Shown: positions 23,351 to 34,431, counted from the stretch's first letter. The stretch: 34,601 bases of DNA from Syntrophales bacterium (GCA_030018935.1 JASEGZ010000020.1:1-34601); one strand, 5' to 3'. Notes: generated by a model not told the origin, from the sequence alone. Numbers and translations are program-made.

Positions 23351-24562
23351 TCATGGACCGATGTTTCCTGCCGTTGTCTGAACGATGACTGTTTTTAACC
23401 CCATATCCTGGAGAACATCACGGAGGGCCATCATTTCCATATCTTTCGGCTTTACGATATTGCTTCTGAATGTACTCCTGTAATTGAGGACGGTAACCTG
23501 AAGAGAAGGGGTGATTTTAAGAAGTTTCTGTCCCATACGGCTTATCTCGGACAGAGAAGTAAAACTCCGGTTGTAAGGAATGCCAACACCGACAAAAACC
23601 TTCTCCGGGTAGTTATGAATCAGGTATCTCACCGCTCCCCATGCGGTTTCTTTATAGTTTTCCGCCAAGTTCCTGTCAGACAGACCCGTTATCTTCATAA
23701 AGGTATCTGTTTTTAGGGCCTTGAGGTCTATTCCGATATCAGTCATGCCGGCATCTACCAATTCATCGAGGTAATCGTGAGTGAGCAATGAACCGTTGGT
23801 ATCAACATGGAAGCGGGCGTCCGGGTCGGGATTAAAACTTTTCATTTCCCTTAAAAACAGGGTTAACCAGGTCCTGTTGAGGGTGGACTCGCCGCCGGAA
23901 ACCGTCATCCTGTTTAACTCTAAACCCTCTCTTATCATGGTTAATCTTCGGGCTGCTTCCTGGGGCGTTAAGGCTTCACCCTGTCCCCTGTAAGTGATCG
24001 GCCAGTTCTGACAGTGGGGGCATCTGAGATTACATCCCGCGGTAAAACAGGCCGCCTCAAGATAAAAGCCATCGTTACCCTGGGATTGCCGTGGTGTACC
24101 CACCCCTCCCATGGAGTGACCCTGGAAATTCACCACGATCCTCCTCGGGACGTATTCCTCCGGCAACTCGGTCCTGATCCTTATCCCCTTTCTCACCATC
24201 GTCCGGCAGGCGAGTTTTACCATACCATCAATCTCAACGGCGCAACTCCCGCACCCTCCGACTTCGCAGGGGGCAAACAGACCCGATTCCCGAGAGGATA
24301 TGGCAAGTGGGTAACCTGCTTCTATCAGGGCGTCTTTTACACTTGTCTGTTCAGGTACCGAGGCCAATTTGCCGTTTATTTCAATAGTTACTTCCCTCTC
24401 CCGCGGCGCCTCCACAAGTTCCAGGGCCTGGTGGGGACAGGCCAGGACACAGGCTCTACAACCGATGCAGATCAACTCATCTGCTCCGGGACAGTTAACT
24501 ATTTCACTACAGGCACCACAGAGGTGGCATTTCTCTGGATGATGAATGGCAACGTAAGGCAT
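23351..24562 (-). CDS. Radical SAM protein fused to 2x[4Fe-4S] and [2Fe-2S] ferredoxin domains
   Basis: 403 residues in three parts. Residues 5-50 are a bacterial ferredoxin with two clusters: Cys12, 15, 18 and 24, and Cys32, 35, 38 and 42. Residues 57-130 are a [2Fe-2S] domain with Cys99, 104, 107 and 119 (spacing CX4CX2CX11C, as in NuoG-like domains). Residues about 165-400 are a radical SAM domain with Cys177, 181 and 184 in CNLRCPHC and a VSGGEST segment for SAM binding, related to PflA-type activating enzymes. It could activate a glycyl-radical or other enzyme, with electrons supplied by its own ferredoxin modules. The target is unknown. It is the last gene after the activase/dehydratase pair on the same strand, with AAGGA 6 bases before the ATG. 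Confidence 0.85.
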   Translation of the reverse strand: MPYVAIHHPEKCHLCGACSEIVNCPGADELICIGCRACVLACPHQALELVEAPREREVTIEINGKLASVPEQTSVKDALIEAGYPLAISSRESGLFAPCEVGGCGSCAVEIDGMVKLACRTMVRKGIRIRTELPEEYVPRRIVVNFQGHSMGGVGTPRQSQGNDGFYLEAACFTAGCNLRCPHCQNWPITYRGQGEALTPQEAARRLTMIREGLELNRMTVSGGESTLNRTWLTLFLREMKSFNPDPDARFHVDTNGSLLTHDYLDELVDAGMTDIGIDLKALKTDTFMKITGLSDRNLAENYKETAWGAVRYLIHNYPEKVFVGVGIPYNRSFTSLSEISRMGQKLLKITPSLQVTVLNYRSTFRSNIVKPKDMEMMALRDVLQDMGLKTVIVQTTAGNIGP

Positions 24563-24596
24563 AACGATTCCTTTTTCTTTTTATTCCCCGCTATGC

Positions 24597-24613
24597 GCAA
24601 CTTACGAAGTTGC
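24597..24613. repeat. Small hairpin between HgdB-like and radical SAM genes
   Basis: GCAACTT and AAGTTGC pair around a 3-base loop (ACG), giving a perfect 7-bp stem. No T-run follows it on the minus strand, so it is not an obvious terminator. It lies in the 66-bp intergenic gap. Confidence 0.4.
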
Positions 24614-24628
24614 GGCGGCTGCCGGCGC

Positions 24629-25981
24629 TTACTTCTGACGGATACGCCTCGCCTGCACGGCTATGGTATCGAGAAGTTTCTTCTGATTGGCTGATATCCA
24701 AGGGCCCTCACAATCAACAGAAACAAAGGGAATCTGGCTGTTGTTCGCCAGGCGTCTGAGAATGGCCTGGGAATTCATGACCGGCTGGCAGTTAAATGAA
24801 CCCACATTTATCAGTCCGTCAAAAACCCCTGACCTGAGAGAACAGATAAACCTCCCAATAGCTATGGGAGTTTCACAGAATCCGTTATGAGAAACATATT
24901 TGCTCCCTTCTCTAACAAGGTCGAGAAAAGGTACGTGCTTGTCATAGATGAGACCGGACTTTTTAGCTACCTCTCGATAGTGTTTCATAAGAGAGACGAT
25001 ACCCGCAATGTGCAACCTGGCCCGTAACGCCATTAATGCCTCTTTTAAGTTATTTTTAGGGTTGAAAATAGACAGGAGAAGCGAGGCACAATTAAATTGT
25101 CCTTCCGGTTTAGCCAGGCCTCTCTTGAAACCGTATCTGACCACATACTCAGATTCGATCCAGCAGATGCCCTCTGTGAGATCGGAAACCTTGGGGATGA
25201 TCCCCCGCTCCGCAAAAAACTCCGTTATCGGCCCGTGGATAAACTTCACGTTTAAACCGCCAAAGAGGAGTACCTTTGGCGTTTCCTCGACACTGGACTT
25301 AATGGGTATACGGGCGGTGACCTCCGCCCATTTTTTAAAGGTGGAGGCGAGGGCCCCGACCCCCCTCGGGGCACTTTCAATAACGCGGTTGACCTCCAGA
25401 TCAAACGTCTTGAGTGCAAGGTCTCTGTCTTTGGCAAGACATCTTAAAGTCCCCCGGGCTTCATCAAGCAAGTCTCCTACCACGGCAGAGATGGCAAGTT
25501 CGGCGGCAAACCTATCCCCCTGACGGAGATATTTGTTTCTCAAGCCGGGCCAGACGAGAAAGACAACATTTTTCAGATGAAGCCTTCTGGCGAATGTATC
25601 CCATACAATTGGCCATGCCCCGTTCTGGCATGGGCCGTCCTGATCCAGGTTGTAATAGAGGGAAATTTCATTTTCTCCACGGTTATCTAAAATATCCTTA
25701 TAGGTCGTGCCTGCCATGGCGGTGGTAGGGAGACATTCCCTCCCAGAACACAATCTCCTCGCATACTGGAGAATTCCGGCATTCGTCTGTCCCCCGCGCC
25801 TGAAATTCCAGCCCCGCTTCTCGAAAAAACCCTCCAGCAAACGTGTCGTATAAAGACCGGTAGGGAGTAACCAGACATGCACCACTTTCGGATCATCAAA
25901 TTCCACCCTGTTGCCGTCACTGGCGATGATGTAGCTATAATCTTCAGAGAGTCGTGCCTGTTTTACTTCACCGTTGTTCAT
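24629..25981 (-). CDS. 2-Hydroxyacyl-CoA dehydratase/benzoyl-CoA reductase D-component-like protein (HgdB/BcrC type)
   Basis: 450 residues. It resembles the HgdB-like C-terminal section of the long activase-related proteins. Conserved cysteine contexts include GRECLP (Cys83), DGPCQNG (Cys118), FNCQP and VDCEGPW near the C-terminus, some of which may bind a [4Fe-4S] cluster. In the characterised family these subunits carry out radical dehydration or ring reduction of acyl-CoA thioesters after single-electron transfer from an activase. It is directly downstream (50 bp) of the tandem activase gene. The ATG has no visible ribosome-binding site. I infer that the two form one functional unit. The substrate is unknown, and a dedicated benzoyl-CoA reductase is not shown. 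Confidence 0.8.
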   Translation of the reverse strand: MNNGEVKQARLSEDYSYIIASDGNRVEFDDPKVVHVWLLPTGLYTTRLLEGFFEKRGWNFRRGGQTNAGILQYARRLCSGRECLPTTAMAGTTYKDILDNRGENEISLYYNLDQDGPCQNGAWPIVWDTFARRLHLKNVVFLVWPGLRNKYLRQGDRFAAELAISAVVGDLLDEARGTLRCLAKDRDLALKTFDLEVNRVIESAPRGVGALASTFKKWAEVTARIPIKSSVEETPKVLLFGGLNVKFIHGPITEFFAERGIIPKVSDLTEGICWIESEYVVRYGFKRGLAKPEGQFNCASLLLSIFNPKNNLKEALMALRARLHIAGIVSLMKHYREVAKKSGLIYDKHVPFLDLVREGSKYVSHNGFCETPIAIGRFICSLRSGVFDGLINVGSFNCQPVMNSQAILRRLANNSQIPFVSVDCEGPWISANQKKLLDTIAVQARRIRQK

Positions 25982-26020
25982 GATGACATGTCTCGTAACT
26001 GCTCAAGAGTCAGAATTTTG

Positions 26021-26048
26021 CGACTTACGACTTACGACTTATGACTTA
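26021..26048. repeat. Heptamer repeat tract (GACTTAC type) overlapping a gene end
   Basis: Four units run from 26022: GACTTAC, GACTTAC, GACTTAT, GACTTA. The stop codon of the 979-residue protein (26032-26034) and its last residues (ISHKS) are encoded inside the tract. The tract therefore entered or grew at the exact junction of the two dehydratase-type genes. Confidence 0.75.
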
Positions 26049-28971
26049 TTTTTTTTGGGCGACGGCGCTCCTCGACAATGTCAAGAAAGGCGCCCACCCG
26101 TGTCTCAAAACCGGCATGGGCCGTGTGGGAATCTATTTCAAGATAACAGAACGTATCGCCAGCCAGTTCCTCGCGGATCAGATGATAGATGCTCGCATCT
26201 GGTCCGCAGGAAAAGCATGAAACGAAGGAGAGATAGAGATTGGGAAATTTCTTGACATAGGCGATAGCGTTTGTAATCTGCTGTGTATGGCGCCAGACGT
26301 TTCTCGGATGGTAAGCGTTGCCTAAGGGGGGGAGCATATCGGCGGGAACGACATGGTAACCCCGGCTGGTAATCTTGCGCGGGAGGGCAAGATTGACCTC
26401 TGTTGAACAGGTGGTGTACGGTCTCCCCGCAATGATAACCGTGGGTTCCTTAATCAGTCCTTCCAGTTCCTTTTTGCCCAGCTCGAGGTGCCTCTTCTTG
26501 AATCTTTCATAGGAGGCGATGGCTTTTTCTGCTGCCCTTCTTGCCGCTTTTTTCCCAATCCCCAGTATTCCGGCCATGACGATAATCTCTTTTAGGGTGG
26601 TGGCCATAAGGACTCCGGTGAGACCGATATGGGGAGAGAGTATTTTATCGGAGATGCCGCCAAAGGCCCCTTTGATGATGTCCGGAATGACGGTCGTAGA
26701 AGGACAGGTGTAACCGTAGAGATGACCACAGGAGGCTTCCATCTCAATGACGCGGGGTAAAAGGATAAAATCCACGTTGCGTTGCAACAGATCATAAACC
26801 GCCCCGTGGACGATTTCACATGGATAGCAGATGGGGGAAACAGTTTTGGCATTGCCGATTTTTGAGGGTTCCGACAGGACGCAATTAAAACCGAGTTCAT
26901 TTATGAGCCTTGTGTAAAAAGGGAAGAGTTCATAGGTGGTAAGGGCCACAGGCAAACCAATTGTTCCCCGGGGGTCAGCTATCTCCTTCGGCCCGAACTC
27001 ACCAAACATCAAAGCATTTCGCACTGCCACCAGATCGCGGCCTTCCTCCGTTTCTTTACCCCTCTGGCGTTGCAGTTCATATCTGGAACAGAGCCCCCCA
27101 AAGGGATAAATCCTGTCCCGGAGGGCAATCTTTTTAATCTCACATCTATTCTCACAACCTGGGCACCTGAATTGCCCCTTCACTTCCATCGAACCGGAGA
27201 CAAGGTCCTCAAGTTTATAGGGTTTTTCCGTAGTGTCCCCGTTATTTAGCCAAGCCCTCACCATGAGGGCAACCCCTATACACCCCATGAATTCCGGGTG
27301 GGGGGGAACCACTATCTTCTGGTGGGTGCGGGCAGCCATGGCCAGGGCTGCTGATCTGTTTAGGGCCACGCCTCCCTGGAAGAGGACGGTACCTCCTACG
27401 TGACGGGCACCGACGATCCGCGAGATATAGTTATCGGCAATGGAATAGACCAATCCGGCAACTACATCTTCACGTCCGGCGCCTTGCTGGAGGGCATTTC
27501 TTAAGTCAGTACTGATGAAGGCGGCGCATCGTTCCCCGAATGCCACGGCATGATCACTCCTGTAAGCTATACCACTGATCTCCTCCATGGCGATACCCAT
27601 ATCCCGTAAAGCAGATTCTTCAAGAAAACTCCCCGTTCCTGCCGAGCATCCTTCATTCATCGCATAATCAACGGGAACCCCTTTCAGGAATGAGATAAAC
27701 TTAGAATCCTGGCCCCCTATTTCAAAGACCGTATCAACCCCCGGCACCTCATGAGTCGCTGCCCTTGCATGGGCAAGTATCTCATTGACGCTCAGGCAGT
27801 TGTCGAGGTAGACAGATACTATCTCCCTTCCCGATCCCGTTGTCCCTGCCTGAATTACTTTTATTCGTTTATCACCCATCTGTCTTATGAGTTCCTCGAG
27901 GCATTTCTCTGTCGCCCGGACAGGATTGCCCTGTGTTCTCAAATAGCAACTGGCGCCGATGGAGACGTCTAAAATGTTAAGTAAAACTGCCTTCGTGGTG
28001 GTTGATCCGGCATCTACACTCAGGATATAGGATCCCCCCTCGATTACTTTTCCCTCTCTATCAGGACAAACTCTGTAGTCAAGCAACAGTTCCGCCTCTC
28101 TCAATGGTCTCAGGGTCTCAAATACAGGTTTTGTTCCCTTGAGCCAATTCCCACCGACAGGTGCGACAGCGCCTCCTAACAGTTCACAGGCATAGAGATA
28201 GGCTCCAAAGGCCTCCAGATAGGGGCTTTCCTCGAGGACTATTACCCTGGAGTTAGGGAGAAGTTCCTGCAATGTTTTCAGGAACGGTTCGTTTAAGGCA
28301 AGGCCGCCCGCGACGACGATTAAATCAGCGGGCCAGTTTGTAAGCTCAATCATCTTACATATCTTTTTTGCCAGGTCATGGATGAGGGATCTTGCTATAT
28401 CATCAGGGGTGCACTCACCTTTGTTGAGCTTGTGGGTAACGTCGGTTTTGCAGTGAACCGAACATCGCGTGGCCAGCGGAACCACCTTGCCGAACCTGAC
28501 TGCCGCAAGTCCGTCCGGGAGAGAGAAACCCATCCTCTGGAACTGCTGGATGAGAAACTCACCGGTGCCTGCGGCACATTTGGATGAGGAGATGATGTTT
28601 TTAATCTCACCGTCCCTCATAGGGTACACGGTAAACGTTTCTCCACCGAGGGAAAGGAGAATATCCGGCTTTATCTGATGGGATGAAAGGGCGGCCTCGA
28701 GGCATTCCGTCTCGGCACGGTAGGGAAGGGCAAAAAGGGCCTCTGCTGCCGGTCCTGTAACCACAATACGACAGTTATCCTCTTCGGGGACAGATTTGAA
28801 ATCTGTCCCCACATCAATAATTTCCCGTACCTTTCCCTGCGGGTTTCCCTCATGCCGCAGGATTTTTACCACCGGGTCTCCCTCTCTCTTCCCGACCCAT
28901 TTTACCGAGACGGCGCCGATCTCTAACCCTCCGCAGGAAGGAGATGACCACCGGTCATTCTGATGAGGCAC
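26032..28971 (-). CDS. Tandem acyl-CoA dehydratase activase (two BcrA/BcrD ASKHA domains plus DUF2229)
   Basis: 979 residues. Activase domain 1 spans about 14-290 and domain 2 about 314-585. Domain 2 has an intact phosphate loop, DAGSTTTK (320-327), EIGGQDSK (427-434) and the two cluster cysteines Cys442 (GCSAGTG) and Cys482 (GERCAAF). Domain 1 keeps the cysteine pair Cys132 (KCAAGTG) and Cys170 (TRCSVHC) but has GLEIGAVSVKW instead of the phosphate loop. A cysteine cluster CPGC..C (603-610) and Cys628 follow, then a DUF2229/HgdB-like region with CYPCE, GYTCPS, GRPYTTCS and CFSCGPDAS. In HgdC two identical subunits share one [4Fe-4S] cluster, and the duplication would build that inside one chain. 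ATP-driven electron donation to the next gene's product is inferred. The start is GTG, 7 bp after lspA. Confidence 0.86.
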   Translation of the reverse strand: MPHQNDRWSSPSCGGLEIGAVSVKWVGKREGDPVVKILRHEGNPQGKVREIIDVGTDFKSVPEEDNCRIVVTGPAAEALFALPYRAETECLEAALSSHQIKPDILLSLGGETFTVYPMRDGEIKNIISSSKCAAGTGEFLIQQFQRMGFSLPDGLAAVRFGKVVPLATRCSVHCKTDVTHKLNKGECTPDDIARSLIHDLAKKICKMIELTNWPADLIVVAGGLALNEPFLKTLQELLPNSRVIVLEESPYLEAFGAYLYACELLGGAVAPVGGNWLKGTKPVFETLRPLREAELLLDYRVCPDREGKVIEGGSYILSVDAGSTTTKAVLLNILDVSIGASCYLRTQGNPVRATEKCLEELIRQMGDKRIKVIQAGTTGSGREIVSVYLDNCLSVNEILAHARAATHEVPGVDTVFEIGGQDSKFISFLKGVPVDYAMNEGCSAGTGSFLEESALRDMGIAMEEISGIAYRSDHAVAFGERCAAFISTDLRNALQQGAGREDVVAGLVYSIADNYISRIVGARHVGGTVLFQGGVALNRSAALAMAARTHQKIVVPPHPEFMGCIGVALMVRAWLNNGDTTEKPYKLEDLVSGSMEVKGQFRCPGCENRCEIKKIALRDRIYPFGGLCSRYELQRQRGKETEEGRDLVAVRNALMFGEFGPKEIADPRGTIGLPVALTTYELFPFYTRLINELGFNCVLSEPSKIGNAKTVSPICYPCEIVHGAVYDLLQRNVDFILLPRVIEMEASCGHLYGYTCPSTTVIPDIIKGAFGGISDKILSPHIGLTGVLMATTLKEIIVMAGILGIGKKAARRAAEKAIASYERFKKRHLELGKKELEGLIKEPTVIIAGRPYTTCSTEVNLALPRKITSRGYHVVPADMLPPLGNAYHPRNVWRHTQQITNAIAYVKKFPNLYLSFVSCFSCGPDASIYHLIREELAGDTFCYLEIDSHTAHAGFETRVGAFLDIVEERRRPKKISHKS

Positions 28972-28978
28972 TTCTCTT

Positions 28979-29458
28979 TTACCCCTTTTTCCGTTTAAGC
29001 GTTATGAGAATCAGGATGGCGGCCCCCGTAGAGATCGCTGAATCAGCGGCATTAAAGGCAGGCCAGTGGTAAAAACCTATATAGACATCAAGGAAATCAA
29101 TTACTTCTCCAAAACGGACCCTGTCAATAAGATTTCCCATCGCACCGGCTAAGATCAGGGAAAGGGAAAAGATCAGGAGTAACTCTTCCTCCTTGCTTTT
29201 CCTGATGTAGTGGAGAATCAGCAAAATGACGGCAATTGTTGCCGACAGGAAGAAAACATAACGAAAGACGGGGGAAACACCGGTCAGGAAACCAAAAGCC
29301 GCACCCGGATTCCTGATGTATGTGATATTGAAGAAACCTTCAATGACGGCGAACGATTCATGAATGGACATGGTTGAACTGATGTAAGCCTTCGTTATCT
29401 GATCCAGAAGGATCACCGCTACCGTAGTTACGAAAAAAAGGAGGCATTTCTTTTTCAA
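28979..29458 (-). CDS. lspA: Lipoprotein signal peptidase (signal peptidase II)
   Basis: 159 residues, an inner-membrane aspartyl protease with four predicted transmembrane helices. The two catalytic aspartates are visible in GNLIDRV and FNAADSAI. It removes signal peptides from prolipoproteins, and would serve Pal, CpoB, the TPR lipoprotein and the LolB-like protein encoded nearby. The start is TTG (29456-29458), with the hydrophobic N-terminus beginning directly after it. No upstream in-frame ATG is seen, and the ribosome-binding site is weak. It follows ileS by 58 bp, the widespread ileS-lspA order. Confidence 0.95.
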   Translation of the reverse strand: MKKKCLLFFVTTVAVILLDQITKAYISSTMSIHESFAVIEGFFNITYIRNPGAAFGFLTGVSPVFRYVFFLSATIAVILLILHYIRKSKEEELLLIFSLSLILAGAMGNLIDRVRFGEVIDFLDVYIGFYHWPAFNAADSAISTGAAILILITLKRKKG

Positions 29459-29516
29459 GGGATTTCTCGCTTTGCCCGAAATGACATGATGGTAATGTTA
29501 TTTCCGAAACGTTCTA

Positions 29517-32315
29517 CTACGTAGTCCGTAATGCTTGCAAGCACCTGTCGCAGATGGCTGGATGTTCGATGTCTGTGCCCACTGACTCGCTGTAGATCCA
29601 GCATCTGCTGCATTTCTGTCCCCGTGCCCTTGTCACCCCGATCATCAAACCCTCAAATTCACCACTCTGATACGGTTCACTTATCCTGTCCCTACCCACG
29701 ATACTGAGCTGTGATACGATTGACAGGGTCCTCATATCCTCCCGATGCGCCTCTAAAAAGGGACGGAGGTCTTCCGGGGGAAAGATATTCACAGAGGCCT
29801 CCAGGGAATGTCCCAACACTTTGTTTTTTCTGGCCGTCTCGATGGCCCTTGCGATCTCAGACCTGATCGCAATCATCGTCTTCCAGCTCTCAGCCAGTTC
29901 AGGATTTATGTGACGATGATTCACCTCCGGGAACTGGGTCAGGTGAACACTTTCCTCTTTTCCCTCATAGGCGGGTAAGGCTGCCCATATCTCTTCCGCG
30001 GTAAAGGTGAAGATCGAGGCGAGGAGTCTTACCATGGCATCAAGGATAATGCACATGGCGCTCTGGGCTGACCGCCGTTCTTTCGATTCTGCCTTCGAGG
30101 TATAGAGTCTGTCCTTCAGGACATCGAGGTAAAGGGCGGAAAGATCAACGGTGCAGTAGTTGTAAATAGTATAAAAAGCGAGATGAAACTGATAACGATC
30201 GTAGGCTTCCCGCACCCTCCGGATGATCTCCTGAAGTCTGTGGAGAGACCACCTGTCTATCTCTTCCATGGCCTCATAAGAGGCCATATCGGCCTTGCAG
30301 TCAAAATCGTACAGGTTCCCCAGGAGGTAACGGCTGGTGTTACGGATCCGCCTGTAGGCCTCAACGAGGCGTTTTAAGATCTCCTCGGAAATCCTTATAT
30401 CATCCGTGTAATCCTCGGCGGCAACCCAGAGACGCAATATTTCAGCACCGTATTGCTCGATGATCTCCTGAGAATCAATAACATTGCCCAAGGATTTGGA
30501 CATCTTTTTCCCCTCGCCGTCCACGACGAAACCATGGGTCAGGACACTTTTATAAGGCGCCCTTTCCCGCGTTCCCACAGACTCGAGTAGGGATGAGTGG
30601 AACCAGCCCCGGTGCTGGTCAGACCCTTCCAGGTACATATCCGCCGGAGATCTGAGTCCCGGCCGCTTTTCCAGCACGGCGGCGTGACTGACACCAGAAT
30701 CGAACCAGACATCCAGGATATTGAGTTCCTTTGAAAATTTGTCCTTCCGGCAAATGGGACAGACTTGACCGGCAGGCATAAGGTCTTGCGGTTCTCTCTC
30801 AAACCATATATCGGCGCCATACTGTCTGACCAGTTCCACCACGTGGGCGATGATTTCTTTCGTCAGGAACTCATTCCCACAGTAATCACAGTAGAACATC
30901 GTGATTGGAACCCCCCATAACCGCTGGCGGGAGATACACCAGTCGGGGCGGTTCTCAATCATCCCGTAGATCCTGTCACGCCCCCAGGCCGGAATCCACT
31001 CCACAGAGTCTATGGCACGGAGGGCCTTTTCTCTCAGGTCGTTCTTCTCCATGGAGATAAACCATTGTTCGGTGGAGCGGAAGATGATCGGGTTTTTACA
31101 TCGCCAGCAGTGGGGATAGGAGTGAACAACTTCGGCAAATCCAAGGAGGGCGCCGACTTCCTCTAATTTTCGGGTAATCGCATCATTGGCATCAAAGACG
31201 AACTGACCGGCAAAGTCCTTAACATCGGTGGTGAAATTACCGTCATCGTCAACAGGGGCATAATTGTCCAGCCCGTATTTCATGCCGACCTCGTAATCCT
31301 CCTGTCCATGACCCGGGGCAATATGGACGCATCCGGTCCCCGTGTCTAACATGACAAAGGGGGCCAGGACGAGGAGACTTTCACGATCTATCAAGGGATG
31401 TCTGCATTTCAGGCCTTCCATTGCTGCACCGGGGAACTCATCTAAGACTTCGAATGTCTTATCTTCATGGCCGAAGGCAGACAGACAGCGGTCCACCAGT
31501 TCCTTCGCCATGATGAGGACCTCACCGGCAACCTTTACGGCCACGTAGACAAAATCGGGGTGGAAGGCGATTGCCAGGTTGGCGGGAATCGTCCAGGGGG
31601 TCGTCGTCCAGATGACCACTCTGACCTTTTCTCCCTTCAATTTCGGACGCACAGGAGATATATTCGATACCATCGGGAATTTGACATAGATGGATGGTGT
31701 GGAATGATCCGCATATTCGACTTCGGCCTCCGCCAGGGCGGTCTTGCAGGAGGCACACCAGTACACCGGTTTTTTCCCCTTATAGACGCTTCCCGCAAGG
31801 AAGAGCTTTCCGAACTCCTCAACGGTTGCCGCCTCGTAATCGTAGGCCATGGTCAGGTAAGGGTTTTCCCAATCACCGAATACACCCAACCGCTTGAACT
31901 CTTCCCTCTGGATACCTACATATTTTTCGGCATAGCGCCGGCAGAAGCGCCTCTTATCTGCCTGGGACATACTATGACAACCCTCCCCCAGTTCCTTATC
32001 AACCTGGTGCTCGATGGGAAGACCATGACAATCCCATCCAGGGACAAAGATGCAGTCAAAACTGGCCATATTTTTTGCTTTGATTATCATGTCCTTGATA
32101 ATCTTATTTAATGCGGTACCGAGATGGATGTTTCCGTTGGCATAAGGGGGACCATCGTGGAGTATATAGACCTTTCTCCCTTTTGATACCTCTCTAATCT
32201 TCTCATAAATGTGCATCTCTTCCCACATCTTGAGTATCTCCGGTTCCTTCCGGGAGAGATTTGCCTTCATGGGAAACGCTGTCTGTGGCAGATTCAAGCT
32301 ATCTTTATAGTCCAT
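29517..32315 (-). CDS. ileS: Isoleucyl-tRNA synthetase
   Basis: 932 residues from the ATG at 32315, chosen because AAGGAG lies 6-7 bases upstream. A longer frame to 32390 runs through a repeat tract and adds spurious residues. It is a class I synthetase: the HIGH signature is PPYANGNIHLG (56-66) and the KMSKS loop appears intact in GEGKKMSKSLGN. The editing (CP1) domain sits between the two halves, and a C-terminal zinc ribbon is seen as CSRCW and CDRC. It charges tRNA-Ile in the cytosol. Confidence 0.97.
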   Translation of the reverse strand: MDYKDSLNLPQTAFPMKANLSRKEPEILKMWEEMHIYEKIREVSKGRKVYILHDGPPYANGNIHLGTALNKIIKDMIIKAKNMASFDCIFVPGWDCHGLPIEHQVDKELGEGCHSMSQADKRRFCRRYAEKYVGIQREEFKRLGVFGDWENPYLTMAYDYEAATVEEFGKLFLAGSVYKGKKPVYWCASCKTALAEAEVEYADHSTPSIYVKFPMVSNISPVRPKLKGEKVRVVIWTTTPWTIPANLAIAFHPDFVYVAVKVAGEVLIMAKELVDRCLSAFGHEDKTFEVLDEFPGAAMEGLKCRHPLIDRESLLVLAPFVMLDTGTGCVHIAPGHGQEDYEVGMKYGLDNYAPVDDDGNFTTDVKDFAGQFVFDANDAITRKLEEVGALLGFAEVVHSYPHCWRCKNPIIFRSTEQWFISMEKNDLREKALRAIDSVEWIPAWGRDRIYGMIENRPDWCISRQRLWGVPITMFYCDYCGNEFLTKEIIAHVVELVRQYGADIWFEREPQDLMPAGQVCPICRKDKFSKELNILDVWFDSGVSHAAVLEKRPGLRSPADMYLEGSDQHRGWFHSSLLESVGTRERAPYKSVLTHGFVVDGEGKKMSKSLGNVIDSQEIIEQYGAEILRLWVAAEDYTDDIRISEEILKRLVEAYRRIRNTSRYLLGNLYDFDCKADMASYEAMEEIDRWSLHRLQEIIRRVREAYDRYQFHLAFYTIYNYCTVDLSALYLDVLKDRLYTSKAESKERRSAQSAMCIILDAMVRLLASIFTFTAEEIWAALPAYEGKEESVHLTQFPEVNHRHINPELAESWKTMIAIRSEIARAIETARKNKVLGHSLEASVNIFPPEDLRPFLEAHREDMRTLSIVSQLSIVGRDRISEPYQSGEFEGLMIGVTRARGQKCSRCWIYSESVGTDIEHPAICDRCLQALRTT

Positions 32316-32343
32316 GTAATACTCCTTACGCAAGCGTTCAGTT

Positions 32344-32370
32344 GACTTACGACTTACGACTGATGACTGG
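32344..32370. repeat. Heptamer repeat tract (GACTTAC type) upstream of ileS
   Basis: Units GACTTAC, GACTTAC, GACTGAT and GACTGG follow each other directly. Just to the left, at about 32332-32342, is a degenerate GCAAGCGTTCAG that resembles the CTGA-type family end in reverse. Both repeat types therefore meet here, 29 bp before the ileS start. Confidence 0.65.
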
Positions 32371-32422
32371 TTTTTATTGGAGGCTATCACAGAAACACAC
32401 CGCTTTCAAGCATGAGTAACAT

Positions 32423-32458
32423 AAAAAAGCCCCCCACCTCAATGGCAGGGGGCTTTTT
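32423..32458 (-). terminator. Intrinsic terminator after groESL (bidirectional form)
   Basis: Stem GCCCCC (32429-32434) pairs with GGGGGC (32448-32453) around a 13-base loop. It is flanked by A6 on the left (T-run on the minus strand) and T5 on the right. It lies 21 bp downstream of the groEL stop and separates groESL from ileS. Confidence 0.92.
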
Positions 32459-32478
32459 CGTTGGTTCATTAAAACACC

Positions 32479-34137
<1,659 letters not shown>

Positions 34138-34140
34138 TTA

Positions 34141-34431
34141 TTACTTTTCTATGATCCCCAGAATATCGTCCTCTCTCATGATGAGATGTTCCACACCGTC
34201 TATCTTGACTTCCGTGCCACCGTACTTGCTGAAGAGGACCCTGTCACCGACTTTGACATCAGGTTTTATCAGTTTACCGTCCTCTGTGGTTTTCCCTTTA
34301 CCCACAGCGATAACTTTACCCTCAATAGGTTTTTCCTTTGCCGTATCGGGGATAATGATCCCCCCCTTGGTCTTCTCCTCTTCCTCTAACCGTTTGACAA
34401 TCACCCTGTCCTGCAATGGCCTGATCTTCAT
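34141..34431 (-). CDS. groES: Co-chaperonin GroES (10 kDa)
   Basis: 96 residues, standard GroES. It begins [14 protein letters not shown], has the mobile loop [18 protein letters not shown] (18-35) that docks to GroEL and the roof region near [23 protein letters not shown] is positioned well before the ATG. It is the first gene of the groESL operon, 27 bp ahead of groEL. Confidence 0.98.
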   Translation of the reverse strand: MKIRPLQDRVIVKRLEEEEKTKGGIIIPDTAKEKPIEGKVIAVGKGKTTEDGKLIKPDVKVGDRVLFSKYGGTEVKIDGVEHLIMREDDILGIIEK

